The position numbers and the translations under genes were made by a program. The notes beneath the pieces are model-generated. The model had not been told where the DNA came from, did not search any database, and was given only the letters and a program-made list of their open reading frames with translations. DNA of 64,000 bases from Sipunculus nudus (lineage: Eukaryota; Annelida; Sipuncula; Golfingiida; Sipunculidae): assembly GCA_026874595.1 (NCBI GenBank), contig CM049314.1, positions 65,818,800-65,882,799 of the forward strand, read 5' to 3'. Of this stretch, positions 1 through 12,262 are shown piece after piece. How positions within the stretch are numbered: position 1 is the first letter of the stretch; every line of letters starts with the position of its first letter.

Positions 1-11
1 CTTCTGACTGT

Positions 12-212
12 GAGCAGGCGCGGATCCAGGATTTTGGAAAGGGGAGGGTCAAAACCAAGAAGACAGAAATAAAACCTAAATAGGGTCCTCTGGTCCGGAA
101 AGGAGGGGTTCCAGGTCGGAAAATTTAGTTTTAACCCTGAAAAAAGGTTGTTTTTGCTCAGAAAGAGGTGGGGGGGGGGGGTAAGGACCGCCCTCGGATC
201 CGCCACTAGTGA
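12..212. repeat. Short element with palindromic GGATCC ends
   Basis: A roughly 200-bp unit starts with GCGCGGATCCAGG and ends with CTCGGATCCGCCACT, so the ends are imperfect inverted repeats around GGATCC. The interior holds purine-rich stretches and a 12-base G run (170-181). The layout resembles a MITE. No protein is encoded. Assignment to a superfamily is not possible from sequence inspection. Confidence 0.5.
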
Positions 213-700
213 GTCCGATTCTGCATTATGTGTAACATTGGATGACACCCGAGAGATATCGGTACAACACAGCGAGACACATTGTTTTGACTAAGGCCAA
301 GCGTGAACAACCCTTCAGATGCCTTCTGCACAGTAAAGGGCTTGCGCAACACACTATTTTGGGGTGTATTATTAGTGTAAAAGGACAAAAAAATACAAAT
401 TATTGAAACAATAACACAAGTACGTTTTAGAAATTGTTATTGGTATGCTTTATATTTTTCAATATTTTGAAATAAAGAGGTTTTATTTAGCGAAATAGGA
501 TGACTTATCCCCACAGAGAAGTTACTAAAAACAGACAAAAGCGTTAATATGAGAGCATTTTTCATATAAAACCAAGGATAACAAACTTCAGTCTAAAAAT
601 GAGGAGAAAAAACGCCAAGCTCACCTTGGATTTTTACCAGCAAGCAACTTTCCGAGACTCTCGAATGCATTTATTTTACTTTACGCACACATTAATATCA
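213..700. other. AT-rich stretch with nothing recognised
   Basis: No coding signal, tRNA-like box or repeat shared with the rest of the window was seen. The only open frames are short and overlap stops in other frames. Confidence 0.5.
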
Positions 701-704
701 GTGA

Positions 705-1400
705 TGCGTCAAATAAACGACTAAATCGACGATTGGTCGATTTCTTTCATAATCGACTAAATTGGTTGCATTTTGCATAATCGATCACAGACGATTACAA
801 GGAAACAAGGCATATTAACCAAAGTAAATATTCAAATCCAGTCAATAAATCAGAACGAATGGACACGAAGTAGTGAACAGCTTTAAAACTGGAGTTTTAC
901 AGCGAACAGTGTCCACTATTTGGCCATTATCTTAACCTTTAAAAATATAAACTTATTTATTTGGACCTGGATTGTACAAATAGTTATTATAACTAAATAC
1001 GGCACTCTCCATTGCTCAGTCTGTGGCGTTCGGTAGACTATAGAGGTGGAGGAAACCGGAGAACCCGGAGAAAACCACTGGCCTTGGACGGACATCTACA
1101 ATCCACTCTCATAGCCGGGAAAGAACCAGGGGCGCCAGCGGAGAGAGCCGAGCGTTTTACTCCTCGACTGTCCAGGCCCCTTATTTCAGCATGATCTATA
1201 AGTCAAACAGAATCTGCTTGGTAAATATTTTAGATAAAATTCTGTTGAACAAATTTCAGGGTAATATAGATACATTATAATAGAATTATTGATTAATAAT
1301 CGATCTTAAGTTGTTTGTTTTCTTTCAGTCATTGAATATAATTTTACAACCTATTTCAACCACTAATAAATATGTTGTGAACTCTGTCTAAAACATTGAC
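705..1400. repeat. Family F repeat interrupted by a SINE
   Basis: The left part (about 715-800) with ATTGGTCGATTTCTTTCATA, TAATCGA and CACAGACGATTA motifs, and the right part (about 1285-1385) with ATTGATTAATAATCGATC and GATTTTACAAC-like motifs, match the left and right parts of the uninterrupted copy at 15425-15905. About 250 bp between them is a family B SINE. The simplest reading is one older element split by a later SINE insertion. Function and superfamily are unknown; the TCGATTA-rich ends suggest a non-autonomous DNA transposon, but that is inference. Confidence 0.55.
940..1192 (-). mobile_element. tRNA-derived SINE, family B
   Basis: Read on the minus strand, the unit starts with a tRNA-like head containing a degenerate A box (GTAAAACGCTCGGCTCTCTC) and a B-box-like stretch. 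It continues into a body with the pieces GGTTTTCTCCGGGTTCTCCGG and TTTCCTCCACCTCTA. The same order is found at 12097-12262, 13941-14075 and 34957-35403. A pol III promoter-like head fused to an unrelated body is diagnostic of SINEs. The copy sits inside a family F repeat, so it inserted later. It is non-autonomous and would need a LINE partner. Confidence 0.7.
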
Positions 1401-4249
1401 GTTGACAAAAGTGGGGCAAATTCCTTAAAAAATATCTATTTTTTTAAACCGAGCGGAACAGCAGTAAAATAAATCGTATCTTCCTCCAAAGAAAAGAAGT
1501 GCTTTAGTATATTAGAACAGCATAATAAATTGCTCTAGGTATCATAGTGCTTTTATTTTTAATCTTCGGATTACGAGAAAAGTTTTTGTTTCTTTCCGGA
1601 TTAATGTCCTCTGCTGTCACCAGAACCCCGGAAAACCAAGAGAACAGCTCTAGTTGAAAATTATGAGCCAGTTTGTAAAGAAAAGAACTTTTGATTTCCA
1701 TCTGCTATTGAGAAAAATGGGATTGGTCAGGAAAAGTCATTGCCGCCCTTCAATTTATTCCGCGCCTTTTTTAGCTGTAAGCGTCTGTTACGATACTGAA
1801 GGACTTGACGTATGTTAAAATGACGGGCCCGGTCGATTTTTGCCTTTCGAGCCGGTGTTGTTAGCTTTGGGCTTCCACGATCAATGCCGGATCTATAACG
1901 AAACGGAGCGTGCCAGCGGGGCTTCATAAGTTGTGGTTACAGCAGCGCCCCAAATAACTTGTTAGCAAGTTTTGATGAGAAGAATTGACCGTCCCTAACC
2001 TGTATGTCAAAAACCATGCCGAGGTGAGTTTGACGCATGCCGCTTAGCGACGAAAAGGAACTCGCCAAAGACGCCCGGGCCGCCCGATCTATCTATTATA
2101 GATCTGTAAGGGGCGGTCCGTGGCAAATCCGAGCCAGAACGACACGACCTTCCCAACAGACTGATGAAAATGTATTTTACACCCGCTGTTAATGTATGTG
2201 ATTGTCATGGGAGCTGCAGAAAAAAGGGCATCAAAGTACCCAAGATCAGCCTACCAAATAGAAGCCTTCCGTGTAATTTGTCACAAGTCACTTTGTTAGA
2301 GATGACGTGAGCCGGCACGCACCTGTGGGACAAGATCACAGACTGCCAGATACCGCCTTCTTCAACAAGAGTTCTTCAATAAGAGCAAGCACCCGGCGTC
2401 TTTCCCATTCAGTTAGTTTGTTGATAGATTTAAAATCAGCGCTGGTGACATCGAAATCAAAAATAAAGAGCGGGCTGTTTTCTCGGTTGTATTGACAACT
2501 TTTGATATTTGATTGCTCCGCCGGAGTAGAGTTAATTAGAATTAAGGTCGGCATAAGATCAGAGCAACATGAAAGTGTGTCCCAAGGCAACCTGTACTCT
2601 GTGACGTCGTATTAAAGCTACATTAATACACGGTCCAATCGGTCAAATGAAAAGAAAAGCACCAACTTTTCCCATTTTATAAATTACTTATTCCTTGGCC
2701 ATAAAGGAGTTTCAAAACGATAAATTACTCTATAAAAAGATGACTTCTTTATTTTCTTGACATGGCAATCCATTACTACATATATCAAAAACTATAACAG
2801 TCAATCGTTGATTACTTAGGAGTACTCCTTCAGATTCACTTTCGCTTTTGAAAGGGCAAAGAATGTTTATGTGAAGTCATATACGGTATGAAAATCTGTT
2901 TTTTTGCTGGATGTATCATCGTTTATATTTCAGGATATTATACATATTATACTTATATATAAAAGAATTCAATCCTTATTTTCCAATAAATAAATATGAC
3001 AGAAGAGTAATCGTGCAGTAAGTGCTACAGGAAGTATTTTGAAAGTTCGAGAATGTAAAATTCGAACTGCATAGCTAAAAACATTTTACATGTTTCAGTG
3101 ATGAAATAAGTATTGAATGCACTGAAAGATTGTATCATGTTGTATGATTCCATATATATATACGGTTTGATGTTCTGTCTGTGACTGGATGACCACAGCT
3201 CTCAGCTCAAAATGTTATATACGTTTGATATTAATCATCATGTAGGTTAAATCCTTCAGTCGGATCAGGTGTTTGTTTCATTGTCTGTATCATGCGCGGT
3301 TATCCCAATGTGAAATAAAACCCAGTGCGTTCCTGTTTTATTTTACGAGTTGTCAGTAACAAAGTAAACATATTTTGCCTTGTTCTATTACTTGGTTGGT
3401 TTGTCTGTAGACTAATATACAAACATCCAGAAATTATTTTGATTGAATTTTTTACAGAGTTAGGATAACACCCAAACCACAATCCGTTATTTTTTAATTA
3501 ATTACCTTATTATATATTGAATGTAAATTATCTCATTTTGACATACATTTAATCTTTTTCCTGGTCGAAGCAAAACCATTCATGGCTATTAGGACCGGCT
3601 TTGTTATAGAGTTCATCAATGCTGAAATTGTTGACCCATATAAAACATTGATACCACAAAAGTTTGATATAGAATGCTTTAGGATATAGAACCTAGGTAG
3701 GCTCCGACTACACCTTTGATTATTTAAGCAATCATTCTCCACATGTTCCCGGGCACTGACATTGATAAACCTGTTATGTCCGGGAAAATGCCAAAGGTAG
3801 CCTTGAAAGTCAGTGATTTTCCTGACAGATTGAAGTTTGAACATCTCACTCAAGGACTATTGCTATTTAACATACAGCATGGTCCTGAATCCATGGCATT
3901 GACATTCATCTCGTCGTCATTGTCTCCACATACATACCAGACTTCCTACCTACCCCCTAGTCTGATGACCATCATTAAGATTTCATTTACTAGATCCGTA
4001 CTTATCAAATATGTATGAGAGAAAATTTAGCCTAGGGGCATATGGTTTGTGTTTCTTGAACCTGGTAGATATAAGCAAGACTTCAGATTTCTGCTCCCTA
4101 TGAAACGATTTTGGATCAACCCCAGCTTTTATTTATAAATAGGGTTAATGGGGCTGGATTTCATACAACAATTGCTATTACCCCATCAAAACAGTTATAA
4201 TCTTAAATAATTATATATTATTTTGTTCTAGATTTCTCAAATTGAGGTT
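1401..4249. other. Gene-free AT-rich interval
   Basis: No repeat copy or gene was recognised. The part at about 1730-2160 is less AT-rich than its surroundings and contains several CpGs, but has no convincing promoter motif or exon. Open frames here are under 110 codons, lack family motifs and overlap each other on opposite strands. Confidence 0.45.
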
Positions 4250-4290
4250 GAATTATATATATATTTATTTATATATATATATATATATAT
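4250..4290. repeat. (TA)n microsatellite
   Basis: A nearly pure TA dinucleotide run, broken by one short TTTATT interruption. Confidence 0.9.
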
Positions 4291-5580
4291 CTTTGTGGTA
4301 TATAATTTCTCACACGCTTTAATGAAGTGTACAAGTTAAAATCAATATAAATAAAAACATAATTAACATTCTTTGACTTTTTTTAGATATGGGTTCTTAC
4401 TTTACATCTTATACATGTCACGTGATTTAACGTTAATTAAACATATCATGAGTTAAAGGAAATACATTCATAGTAGCTTAATATATTTATACTTGTGTTG
4501 CTAAGACTGTTTTATCATTGTATTTTCGTAGCGAATAGTAATCACACAACAGGAACATGTGTATATCGTCGTTAACGTTAAAGTGTATTTAATGCCAATG
4601 TTTTTACACTCAGTGTTTAACAGTAAGTCCGGCTTACTTTATTTAGCCTATTTGACTTTAAAAAGATGATGTATTTTGCACTTTGTGATGTATGATGGGA
4701 AATTGATAATGTATACTTCTCTAAAAAGACAGCAGATGACCGGGAGTAACAATTGACCTAACCATGAACTCTGTGTGACCTTAATCACATATTCATGAGC
4801 AGAGTATTTGCGAGCAACCAATCAAATATCATTGACAATGTAAACAGTCAATTACATGACATGCGCAAAATTTGCATAATTTTCGCGACTTTCCCAAACA
4901 GAACCTGTAGTCTTTACCATTAACACTTTCCGCATGTCTCTAATAGATATATTTAATACAAAGGATCGAGAAAGTATAAAATTCCTAGGCAAAAAGTTGC
5001 AGGAGCCGTTCCGCCGACTGCTGAATGAAATAGTAATGTCCTACCTTGCACAGAATTCGAATGGGACAAATAATCCAAAATATGGCCAAAAATTTACCAA
5101 TGATTGTGCTATTTTCATTATCTCGGAGAACCCAGAAATAATAATTCAAGTTTATGACGTCAGTCAGTGCGATGTCATAAGCGACCAACCTCTGGGACGT
5201 CTAAGTTACGTCACTTTAATCTTATAAACAGCTCTCGCAACCATAGACATGGTAAGACTCCCCTGAAGCAGCTTTTAGGGAGTTCATTAGCATAAATAGA
5301 TCTAAAAGGAAGAGCATGAAGACGATGGTGGTAAGGTCAATTCGTTTTCAAAAAATGACATCCAAATATGATGACGACTTTAAAATGATTGCCGTGAGCT
5401 GCCAGAATGTAGCACATCGTGAACGTCTCTGCATGAGTTAACTGTGTGTGAACCAGAGACTTGAAACATGTTGCTTAAATATAACTATGATACCTCTTCC
5501 AGAATAACATACTCCTAACAGGAAGCGCACAGTTTAAAGGAAGCCATGATTACAGTTAATGAACTTAATTTTACATTTCC
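4291..5580. other. Gene-free interval with one unrecognised open frame
   Basis: An ATG-started frame of 97 codons runs from 4934 to 5227 on the plus strand. It has no motif I recognise and no supporting context apart from a GTAAGA donor-like site at 5252. I see nothing else in this stretch. Confidence 0.35.
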
Positions 5581-5640
5581 ATTTTGCCGGCGAATAAATG
5601 TATCAATACTTTTTTGCCGGTATGTCCCTTTACAATCCTG

Positions 5641-5757
5641 CCAGTGTGTAATTTAAAAAAATCGGTTTTGAGGTGTGTTATTTAATAGGGGCACTTTGCC
5701 GATGCGTTATTTTATAAATCGTTTGACGAGCGTGTTGTTTTATAAGTCAGTTGAAAG
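5641..5757. repeat. Degenerate minisatellite, unit about 30 bp
   Basis: Four successive imperfect units each carry a GTGTGTTATTTTATAA-like phrase followed by an AATCGGTTT- or GCCGAT-like phrase. The units are strongly diverged, so the array is old or was never homogenised. Confidence 0.45.
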
Positions 5758-5939
5758 TTTTTATTAAAAAAAATTTCTCCCTGGCGGAAGAATAATGGAT
5801 GCACTAAATGAGCGAAATTTTTGTATGCCTGCATAGGTAAAACTCGATTGTCTAAATATGTGTATACATCTATATAATTTCGTTCCGATTTTGGACTCGG
5901 TGACAAACGATTCCCCTTATTTTATATCCCGGTGTTTTC

Positions 5940-6145
5940 TCCTTTGACAGGTTGCACCACCGAAGAACCCCCGAAAGGTGCACCCTTTTCGAAGCGAAAC
6001 ACACGGCCGTTTGGGGACAGTCTTCCCATCAAGCCTGCAGAGCGGTCATCTTGGCAGTCCGTGAAAGACCTCACCGCTCCACGGCTGATATTCGAACTCA
6101 CTATCTTTGAGTCCTGTGCTCAACCTCAGGACAACAGAAGCCGGT
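5940..6145 (-). mobile_element. tRNA-derived SINE, family A (tail-truncated)
   Basis: On the minus strand the head carries GAGCACAGGACTCAAAG and a B-box-like GTGAGTTCGAATA. The body carries the family signature CCTTTCGGGGGTTCTTCGGT. The same head-to-body order is seen at 16451, 20850, 22318 (minus) and 38891. The 3' tail present in the 16451 copy is missing here. An apparent 87-codon open frame across this interval is the antisense of the SINE, not a gene. Confidence 0.75.
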
Positions 6146-7480
6146 TAGATTTTTGCTATCATCGACATGGGTGCTATTCATCCACTGCCTACTAGCGAAC
6201 CTAACGCGTTTGTCCTTTAACAGCTGTTAATGCCCAGTGTCCGTGAAAACACGATACAGCAGACGTTCCAGTTGGACAGATCTTGGTAGGGTTTTATATA
6301 TCAGAAGGGAAAATTGCCGCTCTTCTCATGAAGCTTTATATAGCAAATCTCATTGGACGAGGACGTCTTCTCTTGTCTCCAGTCTTTTGGTACATATTTT
6401 ATTTAAAGCGATAGGTGCAAAATTAAATTACTTTCGGATACGCTTTCAGACTTGTCTTATATTCAAGAGTAATCAAGCGTTGACAATACGGTGGTGCCGT
6501 TTTATCCAGTGTTTTTCTTGATATATTTCAGGCCTTTACGAAGTATATGATATAGGTTCTTTCGAGTACAACAGTGTGACGTATGTCACACATGACCTTA
6601 AGCAAATAAAATTGATTTTAGTCATTCTGCATAGATAGCTTCATTTGCAACAGAAAAAAATTCAAATCAACCTACACCGAAAAAAAAATTCAGAAAAACT
6701 CTAACGTTAATTTTCTACATAAAAACATGTATACTTTTTCACAAACGTTAGACACTGACAGTTAAAGGACGGTCCCATTGTATCTACTACCTCTTTGCAC
6801 CCTTTTATATACAACAGAACGTTTTAAGCTTTCCATTGGGGCGAATATATTCTCTAACACGATTAATGCTGTTGATAATGATGATGAGCTTTCTGATAAT
6901 TGAGCAGTAGTGATAAAATAAACAGATTACGGGAGTTATGTGCGATGTTTATTACAAATTTTCAAATTCAGTGTGATTAGACACAGCCACATAATCCAAT
7001 CTCTTCAGGACTTTCCGAGGTTAATATTCAATGGTATCTATTCGCGCTAACTCGCAAAATTGCCAGACACAAAATATGTTTGTTTGTAGATATTTTGTTT
7101 GACAAGGCTGGCCCTGGAACTTAATTTTCAGCGATACTGGTACTTGACCAGATACAGGTACAATTTAAGTATGATTTAGTATACTGGATTATCCTCTATG
7201 CAGCTGATGAAAATGTATTATCGTGAACGTAATATCCTTGTAAACGCCTAGAGCCGCAGAAAACCTTGACTTTAATTAGTATTAATCATTATTAAGAGGG
7301 CTTAAAAAATGATTGTAAACACGCGAGAAAACGCGAGATTACAGTACACAGGACGACTACAGGAATACTAGACAAGTTGACAGAGGAGTAAAAGACCTGA
7401 GATGAACGAATTAACGTTAACTGTAATTAGACCTTTTTAAATCCCACTCGTCGTCTCATAACACAGGTTTCACTGTGAAT
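6146..7480. other. Gene-free AT-rich interval
   Basis: No recognised repeat, exon or promoter. The 94-codon frame at 6237-6521 has no family motif and no splice context. Confidence 0.45.
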
Positions 7481-7481
7481 A

Positions 7482-8235
7482 TGTTTTGCGCTATCTTCCG
7501 ATCTGGCCAATCTTAAGATCGGTTTAGCCGAATAACCGATGTCTCTTATTAGTTGAGACCTATCTAAAGATGGGTCAGGACAAATAACCGATCAATAACG
7601 TCAACTTGTAACAGGCCCATTTCCGGATGTTCATTTACTTATATTGATACAATTTTCTTTACGTCGCTTATTTGTTCAGACCTATCTAAGTCGAGTCAGG
7701 CCCAATAACTTATCAACAATATCAATTTGGCAAAGGCCAGTCTCCATATGTTCATTTATAGATATTGATATTTTATATACATATGTTATCTAAAAAATAA
7801 CAATTAATTCATACAGTTAGGTACCCCCACCCATCACTGAAACAACACATGACTACAAATAAAGATAATCAGTCGCCTGCATCCTTTCACCCTTCCCTCC
7901 CCCACTCTCTCTCTCTCAATAACATGCACCCATTTAATTTTATTATCATTTATTTAATTTACATTTCTTTTCTTTTATAAAAAGTCAGTCAATCTTAAAT
8001 ATGTAGGTGTTTATTCGTAGATCAGGAAATAAGTTAAAATATACAAATTAAAAAAAACACGGAATTATAAAATGAACATTAATTTAATATTTTATTTTAT
8101 TTTATTTATTTCAAAGATGTTAGCATGCATCGGTAGATCATGATCGGATATTGGGTGTGACACTTTTTAATATCCGATAGGGTACTGGGTCAGACCCATC
8201 TTAAGATGGGTCAGATCGGAAGATGGCGCGCGACA
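7482..8235. mobile_element. MITE with TA target duplication
   Basis: The left end at 7482 (TGTTTTGCGCTATCTTCCGA) and the reverse complement of the right end at 8235 (TGTCGCGCGCCATCTTCCGA) pair over more than 30 bases. They continue into GATCTGRCC and an ATCTTAAGAT palindrome on both sides. TA lies immediately outside each end (7480-7481 and 8236-8237), as expected for a Tc1/mariner-type or other TA-targeting element. The interior encodes nothing. It contains an imperfect direct duplication: GAGACCTATCTAAAGATGGG at about 7553 and CAGACCTATCTAAGTCGAGT at about 7679, each followed by similar sequence. Confidence 0.75.
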
Positions 8236-8239
8236 TATA

Positions 8240-8370
8240 CATCGTTTTCTCTCATAATCATAATCGAATATATCGATTGCATTTTGGAATAATCGACCAC
8301 AAACGATAATGTAAACACATGCAAAATATTCATTTTATATCTAGAAAAAAATTCTTATCCTGTCAGAGAT
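8240..8370. repeat. Family F repeat, left-end fragment
   Basis: ATCGATTGCATTTTGGAATAAT and CACAAACGAT, followed by a CACATGCAAA phrase and an A-rich stretch, align with the left half of the family F copy at 15425-15560. The right half is absent. Confidence 0.5.
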
Positions 8371-8417
8371 AAAATTCGGATAAATAGACGGACCACAAAG
8401 ATGCGTTTAAGCAAAAA

Positions 8418-8655
8418 GGCTGAAATATATACTTTAACATAGCAATTGCTTAATAGGGACCCAATACAGTAACTTGAGTCTAAAAAAAAGGTAAAATACT
8501 TTTCATGACGTAATTATTTCAAGAAAAAAGGTTAAACCAAATGGCTTAAATATGTCTATAACATAACCAGTGCTTAACAGGATGGTGATACAGTAATAAT
8601 CACAAATTAATATTTGGAAAGTAGTTCACATGACGTCATCATTTCAAGAAGAATG
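8418..8655. repeat. Imperfect tandem duplication, period about 125 bp
   Basis: Two units (8418-8542 and 8543-8655) each start with GGCTGAAATAT or GGCTTAAATAT and contain a CAGTGCTTAACAGG-like phrase and ACAGTAA. Each ends with CATGACGT followed by ATTTCAAGAA. The second unit has a full CRE-type TGACGTCA, while the first has TGACGTAA. Confidence 0.6.
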
Positions 8656-11460
8656 TCCACCAACGACCAGAGCGCACGAGAAACATTGTTTATATCAAAT
8701 ACCTCATATGAGACAAGTGTATCCTGATAAAGAGGATTATTAATGACAGTCGGGGGCAGAGCGTGTGCCCTCTTGACTTGCGGTCAAGAATCGACTGACC
8801 ATCTACTGGCAGTCAAGTAGGTGGTCACTACAAGGGAGAGAAAACGGTAGAGGGTCATCTGCTTGACCCTAGCAACATTGACCGGAAGAAAAACATGGCG
8901 CCGCGAAAGCTCTGAGTGGGGCGTCTGTAGCCAAGGAGCCGCGGAGTGATTCGCAACGCACTATTTGCGGAGTAAAGCGACATCAAGACGTCTTAATTGT
9001 AATGTCACCAACTCCCGGGAAACAATTGAGGCTGCCTTGCCCGCATGAATCCACCTGCCTCGAGTCACCACCGTCAGCATGTGACTATCACCTCGCGAGT
9101 TTCAATGTCAGAATTATTTAAATGCTCATAATAATTAAAATATTAATTAATTTTAGCCACACGGCCATTCACCTGGGGGTATTAATTAATTTTAATTTGT
9201 TATTTTGAACGGCATCAACCTAGGAATTACTAATCAGCCGTTAATAAAGTACATTTTTTTTTTAAATTTCCTAATATTGAGCGGTAATCTAGAGTTTCGC
9301 GTGCTATGGAATTGAGTCAAGGACAATGTGATAAGACGGGCATAATTTCAGCCAACGGCATTTCTTCATTTTTTTTAAATTAACAATAATAACAAAACAT
9401 ATGGATCTTTTAAATTGTAAAGTGGATCGGTACAGTTTCAGTCTTAGTAACATTATGTGTGCATTTTAACTCAATCTTATAGGATGTTATATATTTTGGT
9501 CTCCCTATTTGGTATCCCTTATCCAAAATTTCAGGTGGAGGAGCCAGACCGGTAGGTAGCTCTGGTTGATGAACTGGTATGAAGGTATTCAAATGACAAT
9601 TGATGCTATGTTAACATTCGCTGTCAAACTTCTGGTCCAGGGAGCGGTTCAGGCATAACTTCATCTATGCGCTGTGACCAACTAGAGCGCAAACTTCACT
9701 TGGATTATGATTATATATATATATATATATATATACTTTTGTATAATATATTTTAATTTTATTATCATTAACCGACTTGGAGGGAGTCACCCTACAGCGT
9801 TTTTCCGGCTTCTTGTTAGTCCACACGGGTCCAATCGCTAATAATCTCTCTCTGTTGGCAGATTCCTGCATTGAGACACCCCTGGTAGTATCAATGCCGC
9901 ATTTGAGTGGCCCTATCAAATTCTGATTAATTTCCTCGGAAACATTTAAAAAAAGTCCATGTGTGGCAATCTGATAATGTGTCGCAATCTGAATCATGTA
10001 TCGCAATCGTACTGTTTGAAACCCGGATGACGCGAGTTGCATGTCAGTATTAATCGTATACCACTAGTGTAATAAAGAAAACAAATGTATTGCGTACGGG
10101 TTCCAGATCCCTTTTGCAATGTTCTCAATATGGTCAGACTTTTGTGATTAACGAGTCTAAAAAATAAATATGTTGCTATTCGATATTACATAGAAAACAT
10201 TCTTTTCAATTGTTTCTGCAGTGAAATTATATTTATGATATATAGCACAACATCAAAACTTAAGGTCACTCGTCTTCTTTGAGGACCACGAAATATACCC
10301 TTTCACTTTCCTTTATTATTTTCTCTATATGATTGATGCGAAGAAGACCTTTCATAAACAATTTAGCTGATATCTGAGACGAATACACAGATCAGGGAAG
10401 TGCTTTTTCCAACTGTTTGACAAATAAACTTTCTTTTACAATTTTTATTTTTAACTGAATAAACCTTTCTGGGGGGAAAGTCTGTTGGATGGCTGTGCCA
10501 TCATTGCCAAACAAAATATTAACTTGTAAACGTTTACTAATTGATTTTTGTGAAAGAAATTGCATGTAAGAAAACACTTCGTTGCTATAACGTTTATACC
10601 GACGCCTCTTTTGATAAAAACATGGCTAAAATCCTGAAAAATATCAAATATAAGGCAAAATAAGCTTAAATCGAAACCCGACTTACTAACATTGATAAAT
10701 GATGTCATAAGGATCTTTGGAGATTAATACCTTTACTATATGTCCTTTTACCTGAATCTTGGTGTTACTTATGACATACAGAATATACAAAATATTTACA
10801 TTTTATTCTTATTCTTTTAATAATTGAAATATATGTAATATAGATGAATACATAAATAAAAAAAGTAAAATAAATAAAAAATAAATTGTCTAGAGATTTA
10901 GGTTCAATATTTAACAATATAAAACAATACATATGTTAAAAACACTGAATGAAAGTCGTTTGTAGCCGGGCGTTTATAATTTAAGTGCATTAGTGGTTGT
11001 TTCGGAGTTAATGGCCCATTGATCTTCATAAAGCCCTGTTTTTTCTTTATTTTTCAAACTCAGATCGTTTTTATTGATCCAAAGTCCGTAATGGTCTGGT
11101 TAAGTCTAGTGTAAAAAAGATGATATATATCAAAGAGACGTGTAAGTTAATACCGGCAAAAACCCAGCCAGGCTCGAAGGAAAATCGAATCAAGCAGAAA
11201 AATTAATTGGTCACCTTTGCAACCTTAGCTTGAATATACCAAACTTGATATAGCTTTGAACATATACACGTGTTCACAGTAGCACTAGACAAAAGTAGCT
11301 CATTAAAGTGCTTACAATTTCAAGGGATTTTAGTTCTTTTGGGAGATTTGGTATGCACTTGATGACATGAAAACCAAAGTCACGGTGGCTGTCACTTTGT
11401 CTTCATCTTAAACGTAACCCACGCAACATGGGAGCCGCACACTTAAAGGGGAGTTCCCCC
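8656..11460. other. Gene-free interval, partly GC-richer at 8730-9090
   Basis: The 8730-9090 part contains CpG-rich phrases and an ATGGCGCCGCGAAAG start-like site that runs into TGA after six codons. No exon or promoter could be assigned. A (TA)n tract lies at 9712-9735. The remainder is AT-rich with no recognised repeat. Confidence 0.4.
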
Positions 11461-11464
11461 TCAG

Positions 11465-11965
11465 CGTTCGGTCGTTTTTCCTATCCCCCGACTTACTCCG
11501 GTAACTCGGCGAGGCCGCACTTATCTTGGCTCATTGCCAACTCTTTAGGTTAAAGACTTGATAGGTATTGAGTAATACCATGATTTTGATAAGTCTGAAG
11601 AAGTACTTCATTACGATTTATCTTCAAGGGTGGGTTTACTCGCAGACACGCACATACACACTCTCGCGCACACACATATATATAAATATAATTATATATA
11701 TATGTAAATATATATATATAGCTTTGTTGTCTGTGTGATAAATTCAAAATGTTTTACAATCACATGTGCGATTTTAGAAAATAAGGTATCATGCTTCCAG
11801 TTTAATTTAATTCTAAACCAGGTTTAGATAAATAAAATTATAAGGATTAATATATTTCATTTCCAATATAAAATAGTCTTCTCTAAATAGCCGTGGGGTG
11901 ATTACCATGATCAACCACCCCCACCCCAACACCCTCTTGCTAAAAATGGGGGGGGGGATATACCC
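11465..11965. repeat. Family E interspersed repeat
   Basis: From GTTCGGTCGTTTTTCC through a GCCGCACTTATCTTGGCTCA phrase, a CA/TA microsatellite (about 11650-11720) and TCTAAACCAGGTTTA, this interval matches 49754-50165 almost colinearly. The later part, including TTGCTAAAAATG followed by G-rich DNA and GGGGATATA, matches the more diverged copy at 41345-41730. The TA tract is part of the family and varies in length between copies. It has no coding capacity. Confidence 0.7.
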
Positions 11966-12096
11966 CTATCCCCCCTTTATTGATGCCCCTGCTCGTTGTC
12001 CGTGGTGCTCCCCTCAGAGACCTGCAAACTGGTGGTGCCCCTCTTGCAGGATCGCGCAGGATTTGCAATATAGGGTAAGCGGGTGGCGGACAATAT

Positions 12097-12262
12097 CATG
12101 GACAGTCGACCGGTAAAACGATCCGCTCTTTCCGTTGGCGACCCGGGTTCCAGCCCCCAGAGTTGCCATGAGAGTGGGTTGTAGTTGCCCGTCAAAGGCC
12201 GGTGGTTTTCTTCGGGTTCTCCGGTTTCTTCCACCTCTACAGTCTACCGAACGCCACTATCT
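12097..12262 (+). mobile_element. tRNA-derived SINE, family B
   Basis: The plus strand begins with GACAGTCGACCGGTAAAACG, then CGCTCTTTCCGTTGGCGACC and a B-box-like GGGTTCCAGCCCC. It continues with GAGAGTGGGTTGTAG and GGTTTTCTTCGGGTTCTCCG, and ends with TCTACAGTCTACCGAACGCC. This is the reverse complement of the 940-1192 copy and one of the better preserved family members. Confidence 0.8.

Noticed and set aside
2336-2590. 84-codon minus-strand frame with KLTEWERRRVLALIEELLL
   Set aside because: Protein-like locally, but no homologue recognised, overlaps a plus-strand frame, and has no splice or promoter context.
4934-5227. 97-codon ATG-started frame
   Set aside because: No recognised domain. 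A donor-like GTAAGA at 5252 lies after the stop codon, so it does not support the frame.
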